Part shown: in pieces, positions 1-8,546 of the stretch
Layout of the letters: each line of letters starts with the position of its first letter
Numbering within the stretch: position 1 is the stretch's first letter
NCBI GenBank assembly: GCA_945860955.1
Contig: CAMATH010000041.1
Location: 1 to 59,589 of the forward strand
DNA length: 59,589 bases
Reading direction: 5' to 3'
From: Planctomicrobium piriforme
GTDB lineage: Bacteria; Planctomycetota; Planctomycetia; Planctomycetales; Planctomycetaceae
Position numbers and translations under genes: made by a program
The notes under the pieces: generated by a model
Seen by the model: only the letters and a program-made list of their open reading frames with translations
Databases searched by the model: none
Told to the model about the DNA's origin: nothing

Positions 1-142
1 AAGCGACTGCGACCCCCGCACCCGAGACCGGATAATGGCAGCGGCCTGAGGCAACTTCTCCACCTCCGTAAACTCGCGCACTCAATCGACGCCTGCGACG
101 AGCGCCGCCGGACCGCGCGCCGACCGCGGGGTTATTGAGCAG

Positions 143-1423
143 TTACGTCACCAACAAATCCCGTTCCGCCGCCGCCACCACTTTCGGATCGCGCTGCCGA
201 AGCTGCTGCAAGTGCTTGCGGGCCACAATCACATGAGGCGGAGGATTCGTCGGGTTGTCGGCGGGTTGGTCCAGCGTCGCGCTCACCAGAAACTTCGCGA
301 TCGCCTTTTTCATCGTTGAGTCGTTGAACCCGGGTGTCCCGTACTTTGAGACCAGCTCGTCCTGCAACTCCCAGTCTTTCCAGCGAGCCAGCGTCTGAAG
401 CACGGTGACGCCATGCAGCGGGTGCGTGTAGAGCGGCCGCAAGGCTCTTCGCAGATCTTCGCGGGAGACTTTGCCGTTGCCATTGTTCCAGCACCACGAC
501 ACCGCCTTGATTGCGTCCCCAGTCTCCCCCGATTCATCCGTCTCAGTCGCCGTCGCGAAGTACCGTTCATTCACAACCTGCAACCCCCGCTCGCCGCTCA
601 ATTGCAGGTATCCGAAGATCAGTCCCGATAAACCGAGCCGCAACGTCTTCCCCTCGGCCCGGACCAGCGTCTCCAGTTGCCGCTCGTCCGCCTCGGTTCC
701 ACAGTAGCCCAGCAGCACCCAATAGGCGCTCCTTCGGATCGCGGGCGTTTTGGGCGAAGAGAGCCAGCCCCGGAGTTTCTCGGGCCCAATGAGCCGGGCG
801 GCGTTCGCGATCTCCATCGTCGGGGCGTTGACCACCTCGGCATGGGCATCGTTCGCGAGGATCACATCGCCGTGTTCCAGAAACTTGAGGTAATACGCCA
901 GCCGGTCGGACCACGGACTTTGGGGATCGGGAGCCTCAGTCGCATACCGCCAGCCCGCTTCCGTCATTTCCAACGGTTCATCCCAATGGATCGACTGGTC
1001 GTCGTTGAGATTTCCCGTCAACAGCCGCAATGCGCCAGGGGTGCCCGCGTGATAACCCCGCACACTCAATCGGTCCCCTTTCGCCACGGAAGCCCCCTCT
1101 CCCCGAACTTCAGCAACGTCAAACAGACTGGCGGCGGGTTTCGCCTGTTTGTCCGACTTCGCAGAGACCCATTTGCCCAACACCACAACCTCCGACCGCG
1201 CGATCCGGTCGGCGAGTGTCAACGTCGGCTGGCCGCAAATCTCGCAGGCCGCCGCCGGCCGGGACGCCATCCACGGCACCAGCAACAACCCCAGAGCCAG
1301 ACAGATACCGATCAGGCGATGCCCAAAACCAGCTGTCGCGGAGCGACGCCCCCACACCCGCCCTGACCGCGTAGGCACCGGTCGTGTGTCCGTCACGTGA
1401 ACGCAATTCGAAGTCGTGTTCAA
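143..1423 (-). CDS. exported CxxC protein, tandem paralogue 3
   Basis: Unknown function. This is the last of three adjacent paralogues on the minus strand, 67 nt after the second. A hydrophobic signal segment (about residues 36-52) is followed by AACEIC, giving a C60-x-x-C63 pair, and then PTLTLADRIARS, the same mature N-terminus as the other two copies. The rest is a helical body with blocks shared by all three: a GLxxLxxGxL-type repeat, a DWELQDELVSKYGTPGF-like block and a final LRQRDPKVV...AERD block. The N-region ahead of the hydrophobic core is long (35 residues). An in-frame GTG at residue 23 (1357) would give a more ordinary signal peptide, so the true start is uncertain. The CxxC right after the cleavage site could bind metal or be redox-active, but that is inference. 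I do not recognise a named family. Confidence 0.8.
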   Translation of the reverse strand: MNTTSNCVHVTDTRPVPTRSGRVWGRRSATAGFGHRLIGICLALGLLLVPWMASRPAAACEICGQPTLTLADRIARSEVVVLGKWVSAKSDKQAKPAASLFDVAEVRGEGASVAKGDRLSVRGYHAGTPGALRLLTGNLNDDQSIHWDEPLEMTEAGWRYATEAPDPQSPWSDRLAYYLKFLEHGDVILANDAHAEVVNAPTMEIANAARLIGPEKLRGWLSSPKTPAIRRSAYWVLLGYCGTEADERQLETLVRAEGKTLRLGLSGLIFGYLQLSGERGLQVVNERYFATATETDESGETGDAIKAVSWCWNNGNGKVSREDLRRALRPLYTHPLHGVTVLQTLARWKDWELQDELVSKYGTPGFNDSTMKKAIAKFLVSATLDQPADNPTNPPPHVIVARKHLQQLRQRDPKVVAAAERDLLVT

Positions 1424-1462
1424 GAATCACCTTCCTTGGTGCCCCCGGTTCTGTTGGATCTT

Positions 1463-1483
1463 CGTGACGAACCGTTCGTCACG
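1463..1483. other. perfect 9-bp hairpin between paralogues
   Basis: A CGTGACGAA / TTCGTCACG inverted repeat with a 3-nt loop lies in the 67-nt gap between paralogues 2 and 3. It has no T-run on either side, so it is more likely an mRNA-processing or attenuating hairpin than a full intrinsic terminator. Confidence 0.45.
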
Positions 1484-1490
1484 CGACCGA

Positions 1491-2693
1491 CTACTGCGGA
1501 AAGAAAAATCGCTCGACCTCGGCGACCCGTTTCGGATCCCGTTCGCGAAGCGCGTCGACGTTCTTCTGCCCCGCCACCGCATGCGCCGGCAGTTCGCCAG
1601 CCTCTTCAGTCGGGACATCTTTCGTGCTGGCGACCATATAGCGGATGATCGCCCGTTTGATCGAGGGGAGGTCGTAGTCTTTGGTGCCATACAGTCTCAT
1701 CAGCTTCTCCTGCTGACTCCAGTCCTTCCAGCGCGCCAGGTCGTTGATGACGATGTCACAGACCGCGGCACGGTCGACCAAGCGGCGCATCGCCGACAGG
1801 ATCCGCTCGCGCGGCACCCGGTCGGAACCGTACGTCCAGAGGAATCGCAATGCCTGCATGGCGGAATACGTCTCGGAAAACGGCGTGGCGGGATCGATGA
1901 TCTTCGTCCGCTCAACGAACTCCATCCCCTTTTCCCCCGCCAAGTACAAATATCCCCCGATCACGCCGTCGATTCCGATTCGGATCTCGTCGGTGTTCGA
2001 CTCAATCTGCTGACGGAAGAACTCCTCATCGTCAGCAGAACCGGTCAGACCCAACATCAGTCCGTACAAGCCACGACGATTCACAGGGAGGTTCTCGTTG
2101 GCCAGCCAGCTCCGTACCTTCTTGGAATCGAACGACTGGACCGCCCCCTGAACATCCTCAAACCGGGCCGACGCGAACTCTTGAAAGGCGTCGTCGGCGA
2201 TCGCCGGGTCGTCGTGTTCCAGGAATTGCAGGTAGAATTGCAATCGCTTTCGTTCCGCCACGTCGCGGGGAGGGGCTTTCTTCAGATAGGCCACCGCCTC
2301 CGCCGACACCGGGACGCGATACGTCCACTCCAAATCACCGTTCGAAGTCGCGCCGAACCAAAGTTCCAGCGTCCCCTTGGAGCCGGGACGCTCAACCGGC
2401 ACGACAACGTCCGAGCCTTTGGCCGGCCCTTTGGGATTTGACTTCAGCAATTCCGTGATTTCGAACGTCGTCTCGGCACCTCGTTCTCCTTTGGCGGGAA
2501 CCATCTTCTTCCAGGAGGCGACAGCGATCACTTCCGCCAGCGCCTGCTGCTCACCGAGCGTGGGCCGCTGCGATTTGGCACAGAACGGACACGCTTCGAC
2601 CGCGCCCGCCACAATCGCAGCCAGCAACAGGGCGGCTATCACCATCCGCCGCAGCGCGCTGAGACTTTCGCTGAAACAGGCTTTCGTGTTCAC
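1491..2693 (-). CDS. exported CxxC protein, tandem paralogue 2
   Basis: Middle member of the three-gene tandem family, 400 aa, unknown function. The signal peptide (hydrophobic about 16-33) ends at VEACPFC, so the C35-x-x-C38 pair sits at or next to the mature N-terminus. The shared helical body includes GLYGLMLGL, GIDGVIGGYLYLAGEKG, SETYSAMQALRFL, LARWKDWSQQEKL and a C-terminal LRERDPKRVAEVERFF block. It follows paralogue 1 by 40 nt in the same orientation, so the three are probably one transcript. Length and layout match its neighbours, and there is no sign of decay. The repeated helical blocks would fit an alpha-solenoid-like fold, which is inference. Confidence 0.85.
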   Translation of the reverse strand: MNTKACFSESLSALRRMVIAALLLAAIVAGAVEACPFCAKSQRPTLGEQQALAEVIAVASWKKMVPAKGERGAETTFEITELLKSNPKGPAKGSDVVVPVERPGSKGTLELWFGATSNGDLEWTYRVPVSAEAVAYLKKAPPRDVAERKRLQFYLQFLEHDDPAIADDAFQEFASARFEDVQGAVQSFDSKKVRSWLANENLPVNRRGLYGLMLGLTGSADDEEFFRQQIESNTDEIRIGIDGVIGGYLYLAGEKGMEFVERTKIIDPATPFSETYSAMQALRFLWTYGSDRVPRERILSAMRRLVDRAAVCDIVINDLARWKDWSQQEKLMRLYGTKDYDLPSIKRAIIRYMVASTKDVPTEEAGELPAHAVAGQKNVDALRERDPKRVAEVERFFFPQ

Positions 2694-2733
2694 ATGGTCT
2701 CCCGTCGTCGCGAGGGCAGCGGATTCCGTGAAA

Positions 2734-4032
2734 CTAATTCAGGAAGAAGAACTTCTCCGCTTCCGTGACCAGTTTCGGATCGCGCTTCCGGAGAGTTTCA
2801 ATATGTTTCTGGCCGCTCTCGGCGTGCGGGGGGAGTTTCTCATTCCCGCCCATCGGCACATCCTTCGTGCTTGCCAGCATGTAGCGGATGATCGATCGTT
2901 TGACTGCGGGAACATCGAACGCCTCGGTCCCATACAGTTCCATCAGCCGGTCCTGAATCGCCCAGTCTTTCAACCGGGCGAGGTCGGCGATGGTCAGGTC
3001 GGCCATTTCGGGCCGGGCTTCGAGCAGCTTTTCGAGAGCGCTCAACAACCGCTTGGTGGGAATCTTCCCCGCTCCGTAAGACGACAGAAAGAGAATCGCC
3101 TGCCGCGCCGCGTAGGTTTCGCTGAACGTTGCCTTGGGGTCGGCGATCTTCGTCTTTTCGATCACATCCAGCCCCTTCTCACCCGTCAGAAGAAGATACC
3201 CTCCCATCACGCCGTCGATGCCCAGTCGGTAATCGTCTGACTTTTCGACGATCTTTTCTTCCATGATCTTGGCATCTTCCGCCGTGCCGCAGAGGCCGAG
3301 CATCAGGCCGTACAGCCCCAGCCGGCCGGCCGAGATCTTCGGGTCGGCGACCCATTTGCGAAGTTTATCCCGCGGGAACTTCTCGGTGAGGGCGACGATG
3401 TCTTTGTAGGGGGCGTTGGCGAATTCCTGGTAGGCGTCACCGGCGATCACCGGGTCACCGGTCTCCAGAAACTTCACAAAGTAGGCGAGCCGCTTTTCGG
3501 GTGCCGTCTCGGGGGAGGGGGCCTGGATCATGTACTGGTACATGCTTTCCGTCACTTCCAGCGGGTTGCCCCATTCGACCCCGCCCGACTGTGTGGCGCT
3601 TCCCAGCAGAATCGAGAGATCGCCCGCTTTCCCTTCGCGATAGCGGTCGATCGTGATCTTCTTCCCTTTTTCCAGAGCTTTGGGGAGAGCGGGCTTGTCA
3701 CCGGCAAGGGCTTTCTCGGTGAACTTCGACTTCGGTTTGTCAGTGGGAGCGGCGACCGGTTTCCCCGGGGCACGGGCGACATCGACGATCGCGTAGGTCG
3801 TCGAGCCGATCGACTCTTTGTCGGGCATTTCCGCCGACACCCACTGCACCAGCACCGCCGCGTCGGACTTGGCGAGCTGTTCGGCCAGAGTCAACGAGGG
3901 GGAAGCGCAAAACGGACAGGCAGTGGCGGCCTGGAGGGACGCGAACAACAGGCCCGCGAACAGGAGCAGTGTCGACAGGGCGACTCGGCACACACCGCTC
4001 ACTCGAAAACGTGGCGAGGCAAGGTCGAACAT
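2734..4032 (-). CDS. exported CxxC protein, tandem paralogue 1
   Basis: First gene of the leftward three-gene paralogue set, 432 aa, unknown function. The signal peptide (hydrophobic about 17-36) ends at ATACPFC (C39-x-x-C42), followed by PSLTLAEQLAKSDAAVLVQWVSA, a pattern repeated in the other two copies. Compared with them it has an insertion rich in Lys and Pro at about residues 85-120. The conserved C-terminal half carries GLYGLMLGLCG, GIDGVMGGYLLLTGEKG, FSETYAARQAILFLSSYG, LARLKDWAIQDRL and LRKRDPKLVTEAEKFF. It diverges from the bfd-like gene at 4307, so the roughly 275-nt gap should hold promoters for both directions. Confidence 0.87.
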   Translation of the reverse strand: MFDLASPRFRVSGVCRVALSTLLLFAGLLFASLQAATACPFCASPSLTLAEQLAKSDAAVLVQWVSAEMPDKESIGSTTYAIVDVARAPGKPVAAPTDKPKSKFTEKALAGDKPALPKALEKGKKITIDRYREGKAGDLSILLGSATQSGGVEWGNPLEVTESMYQYMIQAPSPETAPEKRLAYFVKFLETGDPVIAGDAYQEFANAPYKDIVALTEKFPRDKLRKWVADPKISAGRLGLYGLMLGLCGTAEDAKIMEEKIVEKSDDYRLGIDGVMGGYLLLTGEKGLDVIEKTKIADPKATFSETYAARQAILFLSSYGAGKIPTKRLLSALEKLLEARPEMADLTIADLARLKDWAIQDRLMELYGTEAFDVPAVKRSIIRYMLASTKDVPMGGNEKLPPHAESGQKHIETLRKRDPKLVTEAEKFFFLN

Positions 4033-4210
4033 GATGGAACTCCACAGAATCTAAAGGCGAACATCGAACCCCGTAGCCAGCAGTATACCCGATTTCGGAC
4101 CGACACCAACCCGAAGGTCGATATGCGATCGAATGTCCGATGCGAGACAGGCTGGACGATTCGGAAATCCCCCGACGACGGTCTCAGGCATCGAGAGGAA
4201 AGATTCGGGC

Positions 4211-4239
4211 TTGACGTTCCTGAAATCTGAGTGAATAAT
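4211..4239 (+). promoter_or_regulatory. sigma70-like promoter of the bfd-like gene
   Basis: TTGACG at 4211-4216 and AATAAT at 4234-4239 are separated by exactly 17 nt (5/6 matches to each consensus hexamer). The transcript would start near 4246 and reach the ATG at 4307 after a leader of about 60 nt. Confidence 0.6.
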
Positions 4240-4249
4240 TGCCTGCAAC

Positions 4250-4264
4250 TGAGACTCATTCTCA
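4250..4264. promoter_or_regulatory. Fur-box-like operator
   Basis: TGAGACTCATTCTCA is an inverted repeat around a central base and matches 11 of 14 informative positions of the 7-1-7 Fur consensus (TGATAAT-N-ATTATCA). It begins 11 nt after the -10 element, covering the expected transcription start and early transcribed region, a standard repressor position. Iron repression of the downstream [2Fe-2S] Bfd-type gene would fit the known regulation of bacterioferritin-associated ferredoxins. The binding itself is inference. Confidence 0.55.
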
Positions 4265-4306
4265 ACAATCCCGCCGGCGACGTGCCGGGTTCGATGAGAC
4301 CGGTCG

Positions 4307-4546
4307 ATGCAGATTCCCGAACATTCCCATGACCCCTTCACCGACCACGATCAAATCGTGTGTCGTTGCCTGAAGGTGCGGCTGAGTACAATCGCCGAGG
4401 CGATCGAAGTGTGCGGGCTAACTTCTGTTCGCGAAATCAAGTGCGCCACCGGGGCTGGCGACGGCTGCACTTGCTGCCACGCCCGAATTCGCCAACTGCT
4501 CCGCCAGCATGTAGTGGAACACGACGGCGCGGTCTTGGTGCCGTAG
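4307..4546 (+). CDS. Bfd-like [2Fe-2S] ferredoxin
   Basis: A 79-aa BFD-type iron-sulfur domain. It has VCRCLKV near the N-terminus (C19, C21) and ATGAGDGCTCC (C54, C57) in the arrangement of the Fer2_BFD family, where C-x-C and C-x-x-C ligands hold one [2Fe-2S] cluster. Extra cysteines (C36, C46, C56) are present. Family members help release iron from bacterioferritin or act as small electron-transfer domains. The gene is solitary: no bacterioferritin gene is adjacent, although it could be elsewhere. A good promoter and a Fur-box-like palindrome lie just upstream. The Shine-Dalgarno is weak, but the length matches the family. Confidence 0.82.
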   Translation: MQIPEHSHDPFTDHDQIVCRCLKVRLSTIAEAIEVCGLTSVREIKCATGAGDGCTCCHARIRQLLRQHVVEHDGAVLVP

Positions 4547-4620
4547 GACAGGCCTCGGCCCCATCCGTGAGGCGGCGGCATCTGAAACGGACCACAATCG
4601 GCCAAACAAACGTTTCGTTT

Positions 4621-4752
4621 TCTAAAGACAGGATGAAACGGATGAAGAGGATGGACAGGATTGGCGAGCAACTCCATCCTGTTCATCCCTTTCATCCTCT
4701 TCATCCTGTCAAATTCTTTCCGTCGGTCATACGCACTCTCAGAGCCGCTCAA
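4621..4752 (+). repeat. dispersed 'GGATGAA' repeat, short copy
   Basis: Begins TCTAAAGACAGGATGAA and ends in a CGCACTCTCA block. Between these lie two opposing arms made of GGATGAA-type hexamer/heptamer motifs, so the unit folds into an imperfect hairpin. Longer copies lie at 17391-17584 and, inverted, at 34020-34222, with the same outer boundaries. This copy lacks most of the central spacer seen in the others. Confidence 0.75.
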
Positions 4753-4827
4753 TTACATTCTAAACCCGAGTCGGAGGGGCGGGTGAATTGGGTCTTGGGC
4801 AAGACAGATGGCCGCCGGTGCATGGAA

Positions 4828-4862
4828 CGCGAATCGTCTGATTTGACGCCGTGCGGAGTATA
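4828..4862 (+). repeat. dispersed GTGCGGAGTATA repeat
   Basis: A roughly 35-nt stretch ending GCCGTGCGGAGTATAA recurs nearly identically but inverted at 54894-54931. A shorter version (ACCGTGCGGAGTATA) is at 17355-17369. No coding role is apparent. Confidence 0.6.
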
Positions 4863-4953
4863 ACCTCACCCGCCACAGGCGCTCACTTCGCACATCCGCT
4901 TTCGCCGTGCCGACGTTTTCCAACCCGACCCCGATTTTCCGCGCCATACCCTT

Positions 4954-5005
4954 GAAAAAAACACAACCGCCGACATCCCCAATTCAGGAATGCCGGCGGT
5001 TCGTG
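4954..5005 (-). terminator. intrinsic terminator of the secretin gene
   Basis: Read on the minus strand, a GC-rich stem (GAACCGCCGGCAT pairing with ATGTCGGCGGTT, one mismatch) is followed directly by a run of eight T. It lies 32 nt past the secretin stop codon. This is the clearest intrinsic terminator in the window. Confidence 0.85.
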
Positions 5006-5036
5006 TGAGACTTCGATTCCGCTCGTTGTCGACTGG

Positions 5037-8000
5037 TTACAGTTCGACGCCCAGCAGTTCTTCCTCTTCTTCCTGAATGATGATGCGGGGGGTGACCATC
5101 ATCATCACGCTTTGGGCTTCGCGGCCGACGCCGGTGTTCTTAAACAGTCGACTGATGTACGGAATCTTGTTCAGAATCGGCACACCTGCCATCGAGCGTC
5201 CTTCCTTCAATCGCTTCACACCACCCATCAGCACCGTTCCGCCATCCGGAACGCTGACCGTGGTTTGAATCTGTGTGAACTGGAAGACCGGTTGCTGCAC
5301 GGTAATTGCACCACCGCCGCCACCCGCCTGTCCTTGCTGGCCCTGCTGGCCTTGTTGGCCTTGCTGGCCACCCTGACCACCCTGGCCACCTTGACCACCA
5401 GAGACACCACCGATCCCGCCGAAGCCTTGCTGGGCACCACCGCCACCAAAGCCACCCTGGCCTTGCTGGCCACCCGCTTGGCCACCCCCCTGACCCTGTT
5501 GTTGACCACCGCCGTTCGCCGACAGGAAGGAGAAGGTCTGAACGTCGGTGATCGTGCTGAACAGTGGCGACAGACTCAAGCGGACATAGCGACGGTCGGC
5601 GGAGATGACCGCCAGCACCGTGAGGCTGATGCCGTCAGGCAGGGTGGTGATCACCGGCTGGAATCCGACGGAACCGAACCCAACCGTGGGGATCACACTC
5701 GTCACGAACGGGCGTTGCACCTGGTCACTGATGGTGGCGATCTGGCCATTGAACAGCGTGACTTTCGGGGCGAACATCAAGTTCGACCGCTGATCACCCT
5801 GGGCCGCGTTGATCAGAAAGAACGTTTCGATGTCACTCAGAATCGCCAGACCAACCTGCAAACCGGCTTCTGGTTGGAATCCACCAAACTGGGGGACACC
5901 GATCGGGAACGACCCCTGTCGGAAGGGAATATCGAGATTGTTGGGGAACTGGTTGTTGGGGCTAAGTCCGACGATGCTGCCGTAACGTTGGAATTGATTC
6001 CCGTTGATCAAGTCACGCGGCGGTCCCTGACTGAACGGCGTGTCTCCTCCCGCCTGGCCTTGCTGACCAGCCTGTCCGGCCTGTCCCGCCTGACCGGCTT
6101 GCTGGCCTCCCTGGCCCGCCTGGCCCTGCTGGTTCGTGGTGACGGAGGTTCCGATGCCGTTCGGCGGAAGAGGCTGGCCGAACGTGTTGGGAAGGTTGCC
6201 GTTACCGACGTTGTCCTGCAAGTTGAAGTCAAAGTCGATCCCGATCCGTTCGAAGAACGCGTCGGAGACGGTGATGAATCGCACTTCCACCGTGACTTGC
6301 AGATCCTGCAGACGGCGGAGCTGCTTGAGCAGGTCGGCGATGTCCTCATGCACCGACTGAGTCTGTCGAATCACCAGACTCAACGTCGTGGTGTATTGCC
6401 GGAGTGAACCGGGGCCACCCAACGCTTCCCAACTGCTGGGATCGACGGTCGATTGGATCAGATCAATCAACTCGGTGAAGTCGGCGACCTGAGCGCCTCC
6501 CAGCTGACCCGAGCGGTCCTTCGTTCCGGGGACGCCGCCAAACCCACCCATTTCACCCCGATCGTCGATCTGGGCGAATGCCTGGCCTCCCTTGTTTCCG
6601 CGGTTCGCGACGCTCATCTGGCCGCGGTTTCCACCCGCCCCGGCGCCGGCGATCCCGGCATTCGTGGCCCGGTCGTTGAAGTGATCGGGGGCGGCGTTGT
6701 TGCGCACCGGCACCACCAGGTCGGCGACCGAATAGGTGCGAGTCTGCAATTCACCCTGCTGCCGAGAGCGGCTGGTGATCTTCAGAACGTCATCTTTCAC
6801 GGTGTGCGCGAGTCGCAACGGTTCGAGCAGGAACCGCAACGCGGTTTTCATTTTGACCCCGTCGAGGTCGATCGAAACCGGGGTACTCAACGTCACCCCT
6901 TCTTCGTCGAGACCTGCCGGGTCGAGGATGATGTTGATGTCGGCGAGTGTCTGCAGGTGCTTGACGACCGTCGACAAGGGCGCGTCTTCAAAGTGCAGCG
7001 ACACATCGCGAGAGAGACTCTGCTGAATTTTCTTCTCTTCCGAGGACGGTTCGTAACTGCTGGGGTTCTTGTACTTCTCCCGCCGATCCGAAAGATCCTT
7101 CCACGTCTTGGCGCTGGGGTAGCCGATATCGGGGGTGAAGGGGTGGTCGGCGATCGTCCGTTCGACATCGTCGAGCTGCTTGCCGAACTCATCCGCCTTC
7201 CGTTCCTTCAACCATTCATTGAAGTGATTGCGGGAGGCGAATCGGGCTTTCAGCACCATCAGCTCGGCGACCTCGTCTCCGGGCCGCAACTGCTGCGCCT
7301 GCTTGGCGACGACTTCCGCCTCTTCGAAGCGTTTTTCCCGAATCAGCACGTTGAATTCGTCGACTTTCTCGGCGAATTCCTTTTCCACCATGATTTTCGA
7401 ATCCCGCTCGCGACGGATGCCACTGAGAACCTCCTGGTTGCGCGATTCGAGATCGAGTTTGGGGCCGTTGATTTTGCGGGCGTAGTCAATCGCCTGCCGC
7501 GAGGCCGCGAGTGCCTTCAGCATCGGAGCTGTGACGCTCGATTCCAGCCCCGAGTTGTTGACGCTTTCTTGCGCCTTATTCAGCACGACGAGGCCGGCGT
7601 TGGGGTCGGTTTCGGCGAGCTTCTCGGCCTTGTATTTGGCATTACGCACTTCGGTGCGCAGTTTGTCGATGGAGGCGATGCGCCGGTCATCGGCCGCGTC
7701 GATGGGCGCGATCTTTGAGGGGGTTTCCTGGTCAGATTCCGATGTTGCCTCTTCTTCGGCCGAGACGAGCTGAATCTTCTTTTTCTTGGTGACCACCCGA
7801 TTGGAGGCGTGCGAAGCCAGGAATTCCCGGACTTCGGTCGCCTGCCGCGAGGGGAGGCGTTCGCCCGACTTGAAAGCCTTGAGATACAGGTCGTAGGCGG
7901 CTTCGTGATCGCCACCGCGGAGGGCTTCTTTTCCCTGACGATAGAGATCGGCGGCGGACTCCTTGGAGTTGGCGATCTCGGGATCTTCGAACGCCGGCAC

Positions 8001-8468
8001 CGACGACAGATCGTCTGCGCTGGCATCTGAAGATTCGTCCTCCCCAGCCGAGTTCTTCGACGCTGGCTGTTTCGTTCCCTGCGAACTCTTGGTCGCCTTG
8101 GCGATCTGGCTCAGCAGGAGTTCGGGGTCGAGGTCGAGCTTGTCGAAGGCGACATCGCAATCATTGGCCTCTTCGGCCAGTTGGCGGGCGTCGTCCAGAT
8201 CGCCCGCTTCGAACGCCGCCTGAGCGGCCGCCAGAAGTCGGCGGGCACGGGCGACAGCTTCGGCCTTGCCCGCAGAGTCGGGAGAGGCCGACTGGCCGCG
8301 CACGACCGTTCGGGGAGTCTGCTTACTCTTCGCAGTCGCCGCGCCGGTCGGTCGACCGGCTTTTGGCGAAGGTCCAGAGGCCTCGACACCACCCAAGGCG
8401 GTGGCGGCCCAAAGCACGCTGGTGGATAACACACCGGTCCAGGCGGTAAACCCAAAGATGGGATGCAA
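5037..8468 (-). CDS. large orphan secretin (GspD/PilQ-like)
   Basis: Outer-membrane channel of the secretin superfamily. Order: signal peptide; helical, probably TPR-like N-terminal half with charged linkers; a secretin/TonB short N-terminal domain (VSLHFEDAPLSTVVKHLQ); a ring-building domain ending VTVEVRFITVSDAFFERIGIDF; then the secretin core, including SNLMFAPKVTLFNGQIATISD, TTVSVPDGGTVLMGG and the C-terminal VMMMVTPRIII. Two Gly/Gln-rich low-complexity inserts (about 5310-5515 and 6050-6130) interrupt the core. I choose the TTG at 8468 because AAGGAG lies 9 nt upstream and the signal peptide then starts immediately. The open frame extends to an ATG at 8546. At 1144 aa it is larger than usual GspD or PilQ. 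No other type II secretion or pilus genes are adjacent. Confidence 0.85.
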   Translation of the reverse strand: MHPIFGFTAWTGVLSTSVLWAATALGGVEASGPSPKAGRPTGAATAKSKQTPRTVVRGQSASPDSAGKAEAVARARRLLAAAQAAFEAGDLDDARQLAEEANDCDVAFDKLDLDPELLLSQIAKATKSSQGTKQPASKNSAGEDESSDASADDLSSVPAFEDPEIANSKESAADLYRQGKEALRGGDHEAAYDLYLKAFKSGERLPSRQATEVREFLASHASNRVVTKKKKIQLVSAEEEATSESDQETPSKIAPIDAADDRRIASIDKLRTEVRNAKYKAEKLAETDPNAGLVVLNKAQESVNNSGLESSVTAPMLKALAASRQAIDYARKINGPKLDLESRNQEVLSGIRRERDSKIMVEKEFAEKVDEFNVLIREKRFEEAEVVAKQAQQLRPGDEVAELMVLKARFASRNHFNEWLKERKADEFGKQLDDVERTIADHPFTPDIGYPSAKTWKDLSDRREKYKNPSSYEPSSEEKKIQQSLSRDVSLHFEDAPLSTVVKHLQTLADINIILDPAGLDEEGVTLSTPVSIDLDGVKMKTALRFLLEPLRLAHTVKDDVLKITSRSRQQGELQTRTYSVADLVVPVRNNAAPDHFNDRATNAGIAGAGAGGNRGQMSVANRGNKGGQAFAQIDDRGEMGGFGGVPGTKDRSGQLGGAQVADFTELIDLIQSTVDPSSWEALGGPGSLRQYTTTLSLVIRQTQSVHEDIADLLKQLRRLQDLQVTVEVRFITVSDAFFERIGIDFDFNLQDNVGNGNLPNTFGQPLPPNGIGTSVTTNQQGQAGQGGQQAGQAGQAGQAGQQGQAGGDTPFSQGPPRDLINGNQFQRYGSIVGLSPNNQFPNNLDIPFRQGSFPIGVPQFGGFQPEAGLQVGLAILSDIETFFLINAAQGDQRSNLMFAPKVTLFNGQIATISDQVQRPFVTSVIPTVGFGSVGFQPVITTLPDGISLTVLAVISADRRYVRLSLSPLFSTITDVQTFSFLSANGGGQQQGQGGGQAGGQQGQGGFGGGGAQQGFGGIGGVSGGQGGQGGQGGQQGQQGQQGQQGQAGGGGGAITVQQPVFQFTQIQTTVSVPDGGTVLMGGVKRLKEGRSMAGVPILNKIPYISRLFKNTGVGREAQSVMMMVTPRIIIQEEEEELLGVEL

Positions 8469-8477
8469 TGAACGGTT

Positions 8478-8483
8478 CTCCTT
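8478..8483 (-). promoter_or_regulatory. Shine-Dalgarno that selects the TTG start of the secretin
   Basis: AAGGAG on the minus strand, 9 nt before the TTG at 8468. The upstream in-frame ATG (8546) would add 26 residues ahead of the hydrophobic signal segment. Confidence 0.5.
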
Positions 8484-8546
8484 GGGTGACGTTGGGAGAC
8501 AGTCTGGCGCGAAACGCGGCTGTGTTCGCTCGGCCGACGGGAACAT

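Noticed and set aside
5310-6130. CRISPR-like short repeats
   Set aside because: The periodic sequence encodes Gly/Gln tracts inside the secretin, with no unique spacers of constant length.
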